From NCBI GenBank assembly GCA_030019215.1, contig JASEEZ010000020.1, forward strand, positions 1 to 36,194: a stretch of 36,194 nt of DNA, given 5' to 3'. Origin of the DNA: Actinomycetota bacterium (GTDB taxonomy: Bacteria; Actinomycetota; Aquicultoria; Subteraquimicrobiales; UBA9087). This document shows, piece after piece, positions 1-10,455 of this stretch (the first letter of the stretch is position 1; every line of letters starts with the position of its first letter). Below the pieces are notes generated by a model. That model ran no database searches, had not been told where the DNA came from, and worked only from the letters and a program-made list of their open reading frames with translations. A program made the position numbers and the translations under genes.

Positions 1-1499
<1,499 letters not shown>

Positions 1500-1772
1500 G
1501 AGGATTTCTCTAAAGTTTTTAGAATTAATTAAAACAGGCTCTTCTCCAAAAATAGTGAGTGGAAACCACCCCGCCATCGGTGGGGTAAAGCGCCAAGAGA
1601 ACTTTAGGATTCAAGGAATCAAGAGGTCAAGGGGTCGAGCGAAAATCTTGAAAAATGAAACACTTGAATCCTAAAACCCTAGAATCCTCGAACCCTTTAT
1701 GAGCAGCTCCTTTAAAGACCTGCTTGTCGTCAGGTGGGAGAGCATGATGTGTGTTTTCTTTGGAGGTGGTCG
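1500..1772. repeat. Intergenic foldback repeat between purA and purD
   Basis: A GC palindrome (ACCCCGCC-ATCG-GTGGGGT, 1568-1586) is followed by an imperfect inverted repeat at about 1606-1712. Its left arm (GGATTCAAGGAATCAAGAGG) resembles the reverse complement of its right arm (CTAGAATCCTCGAACCC). A diverged copy in the same orientation is found at about 19901-20052, ending in a similar CTTTATGAGCAGCTC / CTTATTGCTAGCTC segment. No gene is seen. The purD ribosome binding site GGAGGT lies at 1762-1767. Confidence 0.6.
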
Positions 1773-3083
1773 GTGAAAGTTTTGGTGGTCGGCGGAGGAG
1801 GACGGGAAAACGCTCTGGTCTGGAAGTTGAGCCAGAGTTCCTCCGTGGACAAGATATATTGCATCCCTGGAAATGCCGGGATAGCTGAGCTGGCGGAGTG
1901 TCCCGCCATCGGCGGGGCCCTGGACATACAGGACAACTGTGCTTTGGCGAAGTTTGCTGAGGCGAGGGGGATTGATTTGACCGTGGTCGGTCCGGAAGCT
2001 CCTCTTGTCAATGGCATCGTTGACGAATTTGAGGCGAGGGGGCTTCCCATTTTTGGTCCACGCCGGGTGGGAGCCAAGATTGAGGGCAGCAAGAGTTTCG
2101 CCAAGGAGATAATGACGAGGTACGGCATTCCCACGGGGTTTGGCCAGGTCTTTGTTGGGTACGAGGAAGCTGTTGCCTATATGAAGACGCACGAGCTGCC
2201 CTTTGTGGTCAAGGCGGATGGGCTGGCGGCGGGTAAGGGAGTGACCGTCGCTTTCGATGAGAAGACAGCTCTGCGGGCTCTCGAGGATTGTTTTCTGAAG
2301 CTCAAGTTTGGCTCGGCTGGTGAGAAAGTCATCATCGAGGAGTATCTGGAGGGGGAAGAGGTATCGGTTCTGGCTTTCACGGATGGTAGAGCTGTCCTCG
2401 CTATGGTTCCCGCCCAAGATTACAAGCGAGTTTTCGATGGGGATGAGGGGCCGAACACGGGTGGCATGGGTTCCTATTCCCCGGTTCCCGCGGTGACCGA
2501 TGAGATCTATGAGGAAATTGTGGACAAAATATTGAAGCCCACCATCCGGGGTTTGGCGAATGAGGGATTGGAATACCGCGGAGTTCTGTATGGCGGACTC
2601 ATGCTCACCGCCGAGGGACCCAGGACGCTGGAGTTCAACTGCCGTTTTGGAGATCCCGAGACTCAGGCCATACTCCCTCGCTTCGAGGGGGACTTAGCCC
2701 GGGTCATGCTGGCCGTCGTTGAGGGAAAATTGGCCGGCCATGAGCTTCATTGGTTCCCGGATAAGTGTGTGACCGTGGTCATCGCCTCTGGCGGATATCC
2801 GACGGATTACAAAAAGGGCTACGAGATAGGCGGGTTGGAGGATGCTTCGAGGATGGATAAGGTCCAGATATTCCACGCGGGGACGCTCTTCAGCAACGGG
2901 AAGGTGGTCACCGCCGGGGGGAGGGTTCTCAACGTGAGCGCGTTGGGGAGTGATTTTGAGGAAGCTCGTGAACGCGCCTACGAGGCTGTTGGAAGGATTC
3001 ATTTCGAAGGGATGCATTACAGGAAAGATATTGCCCTCCGGGCAGTGGAAAGCGAGAGGCGGGGAAGGTTGAGTGTCGGATAA
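1773..3083 (+). CDS. purD: Phosphoribosylamine-glycine ligase (GAR synthetase)
   Basis: Second step of purine synthesis: ligates glycine to 5-phosphoribosylamine with ATP. The 436-residue protein has the N-terminal dinucleotide-like loop [11 protein letters not shown] (residues 5-15), an ATP-grasp domain ([11 protein letters not shown] region) and a C-terminal PurD domain with [12 protein letters not shown]. The frame is open from 1734, but I chose GTG 1773 because GGAGGT lies 5 bases upstream and family homology starts there. Two oddities: Asn replaces the usual His in GREHA, and residues [10 protein letters not shown] around position 45-54 contain a short extra PAIGG segment encoded by a GC palindrome (1902-1916) seen elsewhere in the window. 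The 3' end overlaps purE by 11 bases, so the two are translationally coupled. Confidence 0.96.
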   Translation: MKVLVVGGGGRENALVWKLSQSSSVDKIYCIPGNAGIAELAECPAIGGALDIQDNCALAKFAEARGIDLTVVGPEAPLVNGIVDEFEARGLPIFGPRRVGAKIEGSKSFAKEIMTRYGIPTGFGQVFVGYEEAVAYMKTHELPFVVKADGLAAGKGVTVAFDEKTALRALEDCFLKLKFGSAGEKVIIEEYLEGEEVSVLAFTDGRAVLAMVPAQDYKRVFDGDEGPNTGGMGSYSPVPAVTDEIYEEIVDKILKPTIRGLANEGLEYRGVLYGGLMLTAEGPRTLEFNCRFGDPETQAILPRFEGDLARVMLAVVEGKLAGHELHWFPDKCVTVVIASGGYPTDYKKGYEIGGLEDASRMDKVQIFHAGTLFSNGKVVTAGGRVLNVSALGSDFEEARERAYEAVGRIHFEGMHYRKDIALRAVESERRGRLSVG

Positions 3084-3573
3084 ACCCCTCGGGTCGGAAC
3101 CCTACGGGGTGAGACCCTTAGTTGGAATAGTAATGGGAAGCAAGTCGGATGAGCCGATAATGGGGAAGGCGGCCGAGGTGCTAGATGAGTTCGACATTCC
3201 CTATGAGGTTAGAGTTATGTCGGCTCACCGAACCCCTAGAATTGTTTCCGAATATGCATCTTCCGCGGAGGAGCGGGGGCTGGAAGTGATCATCGCCGGA
3301 GCGGGCAAAGCTGCCCACCTGGCCGGCGTGGTGGCCTCAATGACTGTCCTGCCGGTGATCGGTGTTCCCATTCCCAGTAAGGACACGAACGGTCTGGATT
3401 CGCTTCTATCCATGGCCCAGATGCCCAGCGGTGCACCTGTGGCCACGGTGGCCATAGGGGGAGCAAAGAATGCCGCTATCCTGGCGGCCCAGATATTGAG
3501 CGTCAAATATCCCCAGATACGCCGGAGGATTCACCAGTTGAAAGCGGAACTCGCGGAAGGGAAGACCATCTAA
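3073..3573 (+). CDS. purE: N5-carboxyaminoimidazole ribonucleotide mutase
   Basis: Carboxylation step to CAIR in IMP synthesis. The product has the [13 protein letters not shown] nucleotide-binding loop, the SAHRTPR motif with the catalytic His, and the [11 protein letters not shown]-terminal signature. The sequence looks like class I PurE, which acts on N5-CAIR made by PurK; no purK is in the window. The chosen GTG at 3073 overlaps the end of purD and gives 166 residues with about 16 residues before the conserved core; GTG 3109 (154 residues) is an alternative with a poorer ribosome binding site. It lies in a tight purD-purE-purB run. Confidence 0.94.
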   Translation: MSDKPLGSEPYGVRPLVGIVMGSKSDEPIMGKAAEVLDEFDIPYEVRVMSAHRTPRIVSEYASSAEERGLEVIIAGAGKAAHLAGVVASMTVLPVIGVPIPSKDTNGLDSLLSMAQMPSGAPVATVAIGGAKNAAILAAQILSVKYPQIRRRIHQLKAELAEGKTI

Positions 3574-3591
3574 ATTTCTCGGGGAGGAGAG

Positions 3592-4890
3592 ATGATAAAA
3601 AGATATACGCTTCCCGCGATGGGGACCATCTGGGAGGACGAGAGTAAGTTTCGGAAGTGGCTGGAGATAGAGATCTTAGCCTGCGAAGCCCAGGCAAAGC
3701 TGGGCAATATCCCCAAAGAGGCCGTTGCTGAGATTAAGACCAAGGCGAGGTTTGACCCCAAGCGTATCGCCGAGATCGAGAAGGAAGTTCAACATGACGT
3801 CGTTGCCTTCTTGACTAACGTTGCAGAGAACGTCGGTCCGGCCTCGAAATATATCCATTATGGGATGACTTCGTCCGACATTCTGGATACAGCTCTGGCT
3901 CTTCAAATGAGGGAGGCGGCGGATATCCTCATCGATGATGCAGAAAGGATTCTCCGCATTCTCAAGGAGAAATCTCTCGAGCATAAGGATACCATCATGA
4001 TTGGGCGCACTCATGGTGTTCACGCCGAGCCGACGACCTTCGGCCTGAAAATGGCTCTCTGGTTTTTCGAGGTGGGAAGAAATCTGGAGCGGCTGAAGAA
4101 GGCCAAAGAGGCTGTGAGCTATGGGAAGATATCGGGGGCGGTGGGCACCTATGCGAGTGTCGATCCGTATGTGGAAGAGTACGTTTGTCGGAAGTTGGGT
4201 TTGAAACCAGCCGAGGTGTCCACTCAGGTTCTACAGCGGGATGGACACGCGGAGTACATGTGTGCACTCGCGGTGGTGGCCTCATCCCTGGATAAGTTCG
4301 CTACCGAGATACGCCACCTTCAACGGACGGAGGTTCTCGAGGCCGAAGAGCCCTTCGCTGGGGGCCAGAAGGGGTCCTCTGCTATGCCTCATAAGAGAAA
4401 TCCCGTCATCTGCGAGCGGATAAGTGGTTTGTCCAGAGTCATCCGCTCCAATGCCCAGGCGGCCTTAGAGAACGTGGCCCTCTGGCACGAGAGGGATATC
4501 TCCCATTCCTCTGTCGAAAGAGTAGTCATCCCCGACAGCACCATCCTTCTCGATTACATTTTAAACAAGTTCATCGAGGTGATGGATGGTCTCATCGTTT
4601 ATCCTGAGAACATGAAGGCGAATCTAGAGAGGACTCGCGGCCTCGTTTTTTCTCAACGCGTTTTGCTCGCTCTTGTTCAGAAGGGACTGTCGAGAGAAGA
4701 CGCTTACAGACTCGTCCAACGATGCGCCATGAAGAGCTGGGGGGAGAAAGCCGACTTCAAGGAAGTACTCCTTACCGATGGGGAAGTGACGAGACATCTC
4801 TCCCGTGAGGAGCTGGACGACTTGTTCGACTACGAGCACTATTTAAGGAATGTGGGCAGGATTTTTGAGAGGCTGAAGGGGACCCCCTAA
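3592..4890 (+). CDS. purB: Adenylosuccinate lyase
   Basis: Acts twice in the pathway: it releases fumarate from SAICAR to give AICAR and from adenylosuccinate to give AMP. The 432-residue length is typical. The fumarase/aspartase superfamily signature GSSAMPHKRNPV lies near residues 258-270, preceded by the catalytic-loop region; the TSSD motif (YGMTSSDILD) near residue 87 and GRTHGVHAEP near residue 139 (catalytic His region) are intact. The ATG is preceded by GGGGAGGAGAG. It lies 18 bp after purE, so it probably shares its transcript. Confidence 0.97.
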   Translation: MIKRYTLPAMGTIWEDESKFRKWLEIEILACEAQAKLGNIPKEAVAEIKTKARFDPKRIAEIEKEVQHDVVAFLTNVAENVGPASKYIHYGMTSSDILDTALALQMREAADILIDDAERILRILKEKSLEHKDTIMIGRTHGVHAEPTTFGLKMALWFFEVGRNLERLKKAKEAVSYGKISGAVGTYASVDPYVEEYVCRKLGLKPAEVSTQVLQRDGHAEYMCALAVVASSLDKFATEIRHLQRTEVLEAEEPFAGGQKGSSAMPHKRNPVICERISGLSRVIRSNAQAALENVALWHERDISHSSVERVVIPDSTILLDYILNKFIEVMDGLIVYPENMKANLERTRGLVFSQRVLLALVQKGLSREDAYRLVQRCAMKSWGEKADFKEVLLTDGEVTRHLSREELDDLFDYEHYLRNVGRIFERLKGTP

Positions 4891-4938
4891 AAATTTTCTT
4901 CCGACTCCATTCTTGCTCATTTTGCTGGCTTGTTATTC

Positions 4939-4967
4939 TTTTCACGCTCCCCGATTTTTGCTACTAT
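4939..4967 (+). promoter_or_regulatory. Candidate sigma70-type promoter upstream of purC
   Basis: TTTTCA (4939-4944) and TACTAT (4962-4967) are separated by 17 bases in the 137-bp gap between purB and purC. The match is imperfect and only read by eye. If real, purC would have its own start site. Confidence 0.3.
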
Positions 4968-4993
4968 CGAACCAGTGAGCGTTTTTCCTGAGG

Positions 4994-5019
4994 GGTTCAC
5001 CCTGAAGGTTCACCTTGAA
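4994..5019 (+). repeat. Tandem 13-bp repeat in purC leader
   Basis: GGTTCACCCTGAA (4994-5006) is followed directly by GGTTCACCTTGAA (5007-5019), one mismatch, just before the purC TTG start. It could be a protein-binding site or chance duplication; no known operator is recognised. Confidence 0.4.
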
Positions 5020-5027
5020 GGGCGGGA

Positions 5028-5906
5028 TTGAATCTGGCGGAAATACTTAAACCCACCAAGAGAGGGAAGGTCAGAGACATCTTTGATTTCGGTGACAAGC
5101 TGCTCATCGTAGCCACCGATAGGATATCCGCCTACGATTGTGTGCTTCCCAATGAAATTCCCCTCAAGGGAAAGATCTTAACTCAGCTTTCTGTCTACTG
5201 GTTTGAGCGCACCCACCACATCGTTGAGAACCACCTCATTTCCACCGATATTTCCCGCTTTCCCCCGCCGTTGGCGGGGCATGCTGACTATCTTGAGGGG
5301 AGAAGTATGCTGGTCAAAAGGACCGAGGTTATCCCGGTGGAATGCGTTGTCAGGGGCTATCTCTCTGGGTCGGGTTGGAGAGAGTATGGGGAGACGGGCT
5401 CCATTTGCGGAATTCCCTTGCCCGAAGGGTTGAGGGAGTCGGAGAAGTTGCCCTTCCCGATCTTTACCTCGACCACCAAGGCCACCTCTGGGCACGATGA
5501 GAGCATCTCCTTCGAGCGGATGACCGAGTTGATCGGCGAGGAAAGGGCGGAGGAGCTGAAGAGGGTGAGCCTTGAGTTGTACAAATTTGCCGTGAGGGAG
5601 GCCGAATCCAAAGGAATCATCATCGCCGATACGAAGTTCGAGTTTGGCAGGTGGCGAGGGAAAACGATTCTCATCGACGAGATATTTACCCCCGACTCCT
5701 CTCGGTTTTGGGCGGTGGCGGATTATTCACCTGGAGGGCCGCAGGGAAGTTTCGACAAACAATTCGTCAGGGACTGGCTCGACTCCACCGGTTGGAACCA
5801 CGAACCGCCGCCACCATCCCTGCCGAAGTCGGTGATCAAGCAGACGACCAGGAGATACATCGAGGCGTATGAAAGGATAACGGGTAGGAAGTTTGCCGAT
5901 AGCTGA
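5028..5906 (+). CDS. purC: SAICAR synthetase (phosphoribosylaminoimidazole-succinocarboxamide synthase)
   Basis: ATP-dependent ligation of aspartate to CAIR. The N-terminal KRGKVRDIFDFGDKLLIVAT and DRISAYDCVLP segments and the family signature VIPVECVVRGYLSGSG (near residues 101-116) are clear, as is the KFEFGR motif with the following DE. The protein has 292 residues, close to the longer bacterial/yeast-like PurC length. The start is TTG, preceded by GAAGGGCGGGA; no better start is in frame. A GC palindrome (5263-5279) is embedded in frame and encodes FPPPLAG, in a region variable in the family. It is followed by 535 bp of repeats before purL. Confidence 0.95.
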   Translation: MNLAEILKPTKRGKVRDIFDFGDKLLIVATDRISAYDCVLPNEIPLKGKILTQLSVYWFERTHHIVENHLISTDISRFPPPLAGHADYLEGRSMLVKRTEVIPVECVVRGYLSGSGWREYGETGSICGIPLPEGLRESEKLPFPIFTSTTKATSGHDESISFERMTELIGEERAEELKRVSLELYKFAVREAESKGIIIADTKFEFGRWRGKTILIDEIFTPDSSRFWAVADYSPGGPQGSFDKQFVRDWLDSTGWNHEPPPPSLPKSVIKQTTRRYIEAYERITGRKFADS

Positions 5907-6150
5907 TTTATCCTGAGCGTAATCGAAGGAAGTCGAAGGATGGCTGATGGCAGATAGCAGATGGCTGATTTATCCTGAGCGGAGTCGAAGGATGGCAGGT
6001 GGCTTATGGCTGATAGTAGATGGTGAAAAGTGAAGAGTGAAAATTCGAAACTCGAAACTCGAAATTCGAAACTAGCAATTCGAAAGTAGAGGACGTACTA
6101 ATTTATAATAACCAATAACGAATTTCCAATAACTAATTCCGAATAATGAA
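5907..6150. repeat. Mixed degenerate repeat words between purC and purL
   Basis: Two direct copies of a TTATCCTGAGCG...TCGAAGGAT repeat (about 5908-5941 and 5969-5993) are interleaved with GATGGCAGATAGCAGATGG words, then GAAACTCGAAATTCGAAAC words (about 6040-6085) and AATAACGAATT words. A third copy of the first repeat is inverted at 20128-20153. CCTGAGCGAAGTCGAAGG-type repeats occur between genes in many unrelated bacterial genomes. No gene is seen. Confidence 0.6.
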
Positions 6151-6373
6151 TAACGTGTATTATTAACAAGATGGGTTGACACTATGGTCGGGGTGAAGTG
6201 CTCCGAAAACACGCGGTCGGCCTGGTTTTAGTTTTAACCAGATCATACTCCGGCCGCCGCTCGGGTCTTGTCCCGCCGCAAGCTTTACTCACATCAAACT
6301 CCTACCTAGCGGGACTCCGACACGGTTTTCCCCGCACTTACCCCTCCCTCGAATGTCTAAAGTGTAAACCTAA
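6151..6373 (+). repeat. Foldback element copy A (about 223 bp)
   Basis: This stretch matches, in reverse complement, 21482-21711. Conserved blocks include ACTCCGACACGGTTTTC, GAAAACACGCGGTCGGCC and GCGGCGG-type GC runs. Its two ends are imperfect inverted repeats of each other (GGGGTGAAGTGCTCCGAAAAC against the complement of GTTTTCCCCGCACTTACCCC), so the whole can fold into a long hairpin. No credible reading frame is conserved between the copies. It may be a miniature mobile element or a structured RNA; the sequence alone does not decide. Confidence 0.7.
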
Positions 6374-6441
6374 CTCGTCAATAGTCCTAATAACGAATTC
6401 CTAATAACGAATTCCGAATAACCAGTAGAGAGTGAGAAGGC

Positions 6442-9408
6442 ATGTGGAGGGTAGAGGTTGGATTTAGACCGGGTGTAGTCGACGCCCTGGGGAATTCGGT
6501 CAAAAGATCCATCCTGGAGGATCTGCGCATCCTCGTCGAGGACGTGAGGACCATTGATGTCTACACCATAAAGGCTGATCTTGCTCGGGATCAAGTTGAA
6601 AAGATCGCTCGCGATCTTTTAACCGATCCGATAACCCAGGAGTTTTCCTTCGATGGCACCCTGGCCCGTGATTTCTCGAGGTTGATCGAGGTCGGCTATA
6701 AACCCGGTGTTACGGATAACGTGGGCATGACCACAGTTGAGGGTATCGAGGATCTTCTGGGCATCGAGTTAAAGGAAGGGGAGTCCGTTCACACCTCCCG
6801 GTTGTATCTTGTTCGGGGAGAGCTTTCCAAAGACCAGGCCGAGCTGATATGCACGGGTCTTTTGGCCAACCCCATCATCGAGCACTTCTCCATCTGGGAT
6901 GAGACCGGCTGGGCGAAACGACGAAGGGAAGATGCCTCCTATTTCATGATAGTCAAGACGCATAAACCACTAGTTGCCGAGGTTAATCTCGATGTCGGTG
7001 ATAAAAAGCTCGTGCATATAAGCGAGGAGGGCGTGCTCTCCCTGAGTCTGGAGGAGATGCGAAAGATAAGGGCCTATTTCAAGGACGCCGGCGTGCTGGC
7101 GGAGCGGAAGAAGGTCGGTTTGGGAGATAAGCCCACCGATGTGGAGCTGGAGATGCTCGCCCAGACTTGGTCGGAGCATTGCAAGCACAAGGTTTTCAAT
7201 GCCCTGATCGAATACGAAGAGGATGGGAAGTTCGGGCTCATCGATAGCATCTTCAAGAGTTACATCAGGCGAGCCACCGAAGAGATAGCCAAGGAGAAGG
7301 ACTGGTTGGTCTCGGTCTTTGTCGACAACGCCGGGATTATAAGCTTCACCGGCGATTACAATCTGGTTTTCAAGGTAGAGACCCACAATCATCCCTCCGC
7401 CCTCGACCCCTACGGTGGAGCGCTCACGGGAATAGTGGGGGTCAACCGCGATCCGATGGGAACGGGTCTGGGGGCGAACCTCATCTTCAACACGGATGTC
7501 TTCTGTTTCGGCCCACCCGATTTCCCTTACGACAAACTTCCCCCCAAGGTTTTGCACCCCAAGCGCATCTTCAGGGGTGTGAGGAAAGGCGTGGAGCACG
7601 GCGGGAACAAGATTGGCATTCCCACAGTGAACGGGGCTATCCTTTTTGACGAGGCCTACGTTTACAATCCCCTTGTCTACTGTGGTACCGGGGGGATGAT
7701 GCCCAAGAAGATAATGGGCCGGGATTCCCATACCAAAGAGGTTCACCCGGGGGACCTCATCGTGATGGTCGGTGGAAGGATCGGCAAGGATGGCATCCAC
7801 GGGGCGACATTCTCCTCCACGAAGCTTGAGGAGGCGACCTCCCCGACGGCCGTTCAGATCGGTGCCCCCATTGTTCAGAAGAAGATGATGGACGCTCTTC
7901 TCGAGGCCCGCGATAGGGGACTTTACAATGCGATCACCGACAACGGTGCAGGGGGACTTTCTTCCTCCGTTGGGGAGATGGCGCAGTTTTGCGGTGGTTG
8001 CATGGTGCATCTGGAGAAGGCGCCCACAAAGTACGCCGGCCTCGATCCCTGGGAGCTCTGGGTTTCCGAATCCCAAGAGAGGATGACCCTGGCTGTTCCC
8101 CCCAACAAGATAGACGAATTTATGGACATTTGCCGGAAATGGGACGTTGAGGCGATGGTCATCGGGGAGTTTCAACCGACGGGCAAAGTTCATGTGCTCC
8201 ACAAGGGCAAGACGGTACTTTACTTGGACATGGATTTCGTTCACGAGGGGGTTCCTCAACTGATGCTCAAGGCAAGATGGGAGAGGCCCTCTCGCGAGGA
8301 GCCCGACTTTGAACAGCCGACCGATCTCTCCCCCGCTCTCAAGGCCATCCTCTCTAGCCTCAATGTCTGTAGCAAGGAGTGGGTGATCAGGCAGTACGAT
8401 CACGAGGTTCAAGGGGGGAGCGTCGTCAAGCCTTTGGTGGGCAAGAACGACGATGGCCCCTCGGATGCTGCTGTCATCAGGCCCCTTCTTGCCAGAAAGG
8501 AGGGGGTGGTGGTATCGAACGGCATTAATCCCAGATATGGCTTGATCGATGCGTACTGGATGGCGGCCTCCGCCATCGACGAGGCGGTAAGGAATGCTGT
8601 GGCCGTGGGGGCCAATCCGGAGAGGATAGCTATGCTGGATAACTTCTGTTGGGGGAATCCGATCCTCTCGGATGAAAACCCGGAAGGGGATTTTAAATTG
8701 GCCCAGTTGGTCAGGGCTGCTCGGGCATGTTACCATACCGCTGTTGGGTTGGGAGTGCCTTTCATCTCCGGGAAGGACAGTTTGCACAACGAGTATAGGC
8801 TCGAGGGCAAAACCATCTCTATCCCTCCCACGCTTCTCATCTCCGCAATGAGTGTGATCGAGGACTCCGATAAGGCTGTGACCATGGATGTCAAGAAGCC
8901 TGGCGACCTCGTCTACATCTTGGGTGTGACCCACGATGAGCTTGGGGGTTCACATTATTACATGATCAACGATTGTGTGGGGAGTAATGTGCCCAGGGTT
9001 GATACGAAGACTGCCAGGAGTCTTTACCGAACCCTCAACGAGGCCATTCAGCGGGGGCTGATTTCCTCCTGTCACGACTGCTCCGAGGGGGGTCTGGCCG
9101 TTGCGGCTGCGGAGAGCGCCTTTGCAGGGGACCTGGGCATGGAGATTGGCTTGAGAGAGGTTCCCGCCACTGGATTGGAGAGGGAGGACAAAGTACTCTT
9201 TTCCGAATCCAATGGGAGGTTTATCGTCACCGTCTCCCCCACGCATCAGGTAGAGTTCGAGAAGTTGATGAAGGGCAATACCTTTGCCTTGATCGGGTTG
9301 GTTCTGGAGGAGAAGGAGTTCAGGATATTTGATTTTAAGGGCTGTCCGATCGTACGCGCACCCATAGAAGATCTCAAAGAGGCCTGGCAGAGACCTTTGC
9401 GGTGGTAG
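6442..9408 (+). CDS. purL: FGAM synthase large subunit with two N-terminal PurS-like domains
   Basis: Phosphoribosylformylglycinamidine synthase: amidates FGAR with ATP and ammonia supplied by PurQ. The 988-residue protein begins with two related PurS-like repeats (residues about 2-71, with VEVGFRPGVVDALG, and about 81-152, with IEVGYKPGVTDNVG), then a linker and two PurM/PurL-type halves. The core contains TWSEHCKHK, ETHNHPSALDPYGGA (near 312-326) with the catalytic His, and DNGAGGLSS. This is longer than the Bacillus-type PurL (about 740) that works with a free PurS, but similar to proteins of about 990 residues known in Geobacter relatives, which also pair with a separate PurQ. ATG at 6442 follows a GAGAGTGAGAAGG stretch. 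No free purS gene is present, as the fusion predicts. Confidence 0.95.
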   Translation: MWRVEVGFRPGVVDALGNSVKRSILEDLRILVEDVRTIDVYTIKADLARDQVEKIARDLLTDPITQEFSFDGTLARDFSRLIEVGYKPGVTDNVGMTTVEGIEDLLGIELKEGESVHTSRLYLVRGELSKDQAELICTGLLANPIIEHFSIWDETGWAKRRREDASYFMIVKTHKPLVAEVNLDVGDKKLVHISEEGVLSLSLEEMRKIRAYFKDAGVLAERKKVGLGDKPTDVELEMLAQTWSEHCKHKVFNALIEYEEDGKFGLIDSIFKSYIRRATEEIAKEKDWLVSVFVDNAGIISFTGDYNLVFKVETHNHPSALDPYGGALTGIVGVNRDPMGTGLGANLIFNTDVFCFGPPDFPYDKLPPKVLHPKRIFRGVRKGVEHGGNKIGIPTVNGAILFDEAYVYNPLVYCGTGGMMPKKIMGRDSHTKEVHPGDLIVMVGGRIGKDGIHGATFSSTKLEEATSPTAVQIGAPIVQKKMMDALLEARDRGLYNAITDNGAGGLSSSVGEMAQFCGGCMVHLEKAPTKYAGLDPWELWVSESQERMTLAVPPNKIDEFMDICRKWDVEAMVIGEFQPTGKVHVLHKGKTVLYLDMDFVHEGVPQLMLKARWERPSREEPDFEQPTDLSPALKAILSSLNVCSKEWVIRQYDHEVQGGSVVKPLVGKNDDGPSDAAVIRPLLARKEGVVVSNGINPRYGLIDAYWMAASAIDEAVRNAVAVGANPERIAMLDNFCWGNPILSDENPEGDFKLAQLVRAARACYHTAVGLGVPFISGKDSLHNEYRLEGKTISIPPTLLISAMSVIEDSDKAVTMDVKKPGDLVYILGVTHDELGGSHYYMINDCVGSNVPRVDTKTARSLYRTLNEAIQRGLISSCHDCSEGGLAVAAAESAFAGDLGMEIGLREVPATGLEREDKVLFSESNGRFIVTVSPTHQVEFEKLMKGNTFALIGLVLEEKEFRIFDFKGCPIVRAPIEDLKEAWQRPLRW

Positions 9409-9623
9409 GGGTAGCTTCCAGCTGCCAGCTACCAGGGGCCAGGGTACAGGGTTCAGAGATCAGGGGTCAGTTGACGGTTGACGGTTGGCAGTCACTAAAA
9501 TTAAAAATGAAAAACTAAAAATGAAGAATGGTTTAAGGATTTAAAAACATTTTTCACTTTTCATTCTACATTCTTCATTCCTGATATCCGACTTCCGTCA
9601 TCCGACAAGATTGGGAGCGATTG
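9409..9623. repeat. Repeat-filled gap between purL and purQ
   Basis: The left part has CAGCTACCAGGGGCCAGG / GGTTCAGAGATCAGGGG words also seen near 19800, 24950 and 36000. The right part (about 9496-9580) is AT-rich, self-complementary (AATGAAGAATG ... CATTCTTCATT) and has a reverse-complement copy at 23281-23356. No gene is seen; GGGAGCG at 9613-9619 serves purQ. Confidence 0.6.
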
Positions 9624-10418
9624 ATGAAAAAGCCGAGGGTTTGCGTTTTGCTGGCGGCGGGAATAAATAGGGATTACGATGCGGTGTACGCTTTTGAGCT
9701 CGCGGGAGCTAAGGCGGAGAGGGTTCATGTCAATGAGCTTGCCGATCGTGGAAAAAGTCTTACCGACCATCACATCCTTATGCTCGGGGGAGGATTTTCC
9801 TTCGGGGACGACATTGCTTCTGGGAAAGTTCTGGCAAATAAATTAAAATATAAGTTGCGAGACCAAATCCAGCGGTTCATTCGGGACGGGAAGCTGGTTC
9901 TGGGCATCTGCAACGGTTTTCAGGTGATGGTTAAGTTCGGGCTCTTGCCCGGCTTCGATGGAGATTATGAGATCCAAAGGGTGACGCTCACATTCAATGA
10001 TTCTGGCCAATTCGAGGATCGCTGGGTTTATCTGAAGGTTAATCCGGATTCCAAGTGCATCTTTACCCGGGGGATTGATTCTCTTCTCTACGCTCCCGTG
10101 TGTCATGGGGAGGGCAAGTTTGTTCCCGGCGGCGAGGGGGTACTGAGCAGACTCCACGATGATGGCCAAGTTGTTGTCCAGTATGTCGATGAGAAGGGTA
10201 ACCCGGGTGATTACCCGGTGAATCCAAATGGCTCGGTCGATCACATCGCCGGTATCTGCGACAAGACGGGGAGACTATTTGGGATGATGCCACATCCGGA
10301 GGATTTTGTGAGAAGGACCCATCATCCTCGATGGATGCGAGAAAGTTTACCGGAAGAAGGTGCTGGCCTGGCGATCTTTAGAAACGCTGTCGAATATGTG
10401 CAAAGGGAGCTTTTGTGA
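9624..10418 (+). CDS. purQ: FGAM synthase glutamine amidotransferase subunit
   Basis: Class I glutaminase that supplies ammonia to PurL. The nucleophile is Cys96 in LGICNGFQVM, and the other two triad members are His224 and Glu226 in MPHPED. The 264 residues exceed Bacillus PurQ (about 227) and, with GGGFSFGDDIASGK, resemble the amidotransferase part of long PurL proteins, fitting the long PurL next door. I chose ATG 9624 over TTG 9621 because it is the stronger codon with GGGAGCG correctly spaced. It is followed by purF after 37 bp. Confidence 0.95.
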   Translation: MKKPRVCVLLAAGINRDYDAVYAFELAGAKAERVHVNELADRGKSLTDHHILMLGGGFSFGDDIASGKVLANKLKYKLRDQIQRFIRDGKLVLGICNGFQVMVKFGLLPGFDGDYEIQRVTLTFNDSGQFEDRWVYLKVNPDSKCIFTRGIDSLLYAPVCHGEGKFVPGGEGVLSRLHDDGQVVVQYVDEKGNPGDYPVNPNGSVDHIAGICDKTGRLFGMMPHPEDFVRRTHHPRWMRESLPEEGAGLAIFRNAVEYVQRELL

Positions 10419-10455
10419 GGTAAGCTTGAGGAGAGTCTGCAAAGGTGGTTGCGAG

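Noticed and set aside
6198-6404. 68-residue open frame upstream of purL
   Set aside because: It crosses foldback element copy A and is not preserved in copy B.
6970-8934. 654-residue open frame on the minus strand inside purL
   Set aside because: It is antisense to a fully conserved purL, has no recognisable motif, and long open antisense frames are expected from the codon bias of this GC-rich gene.
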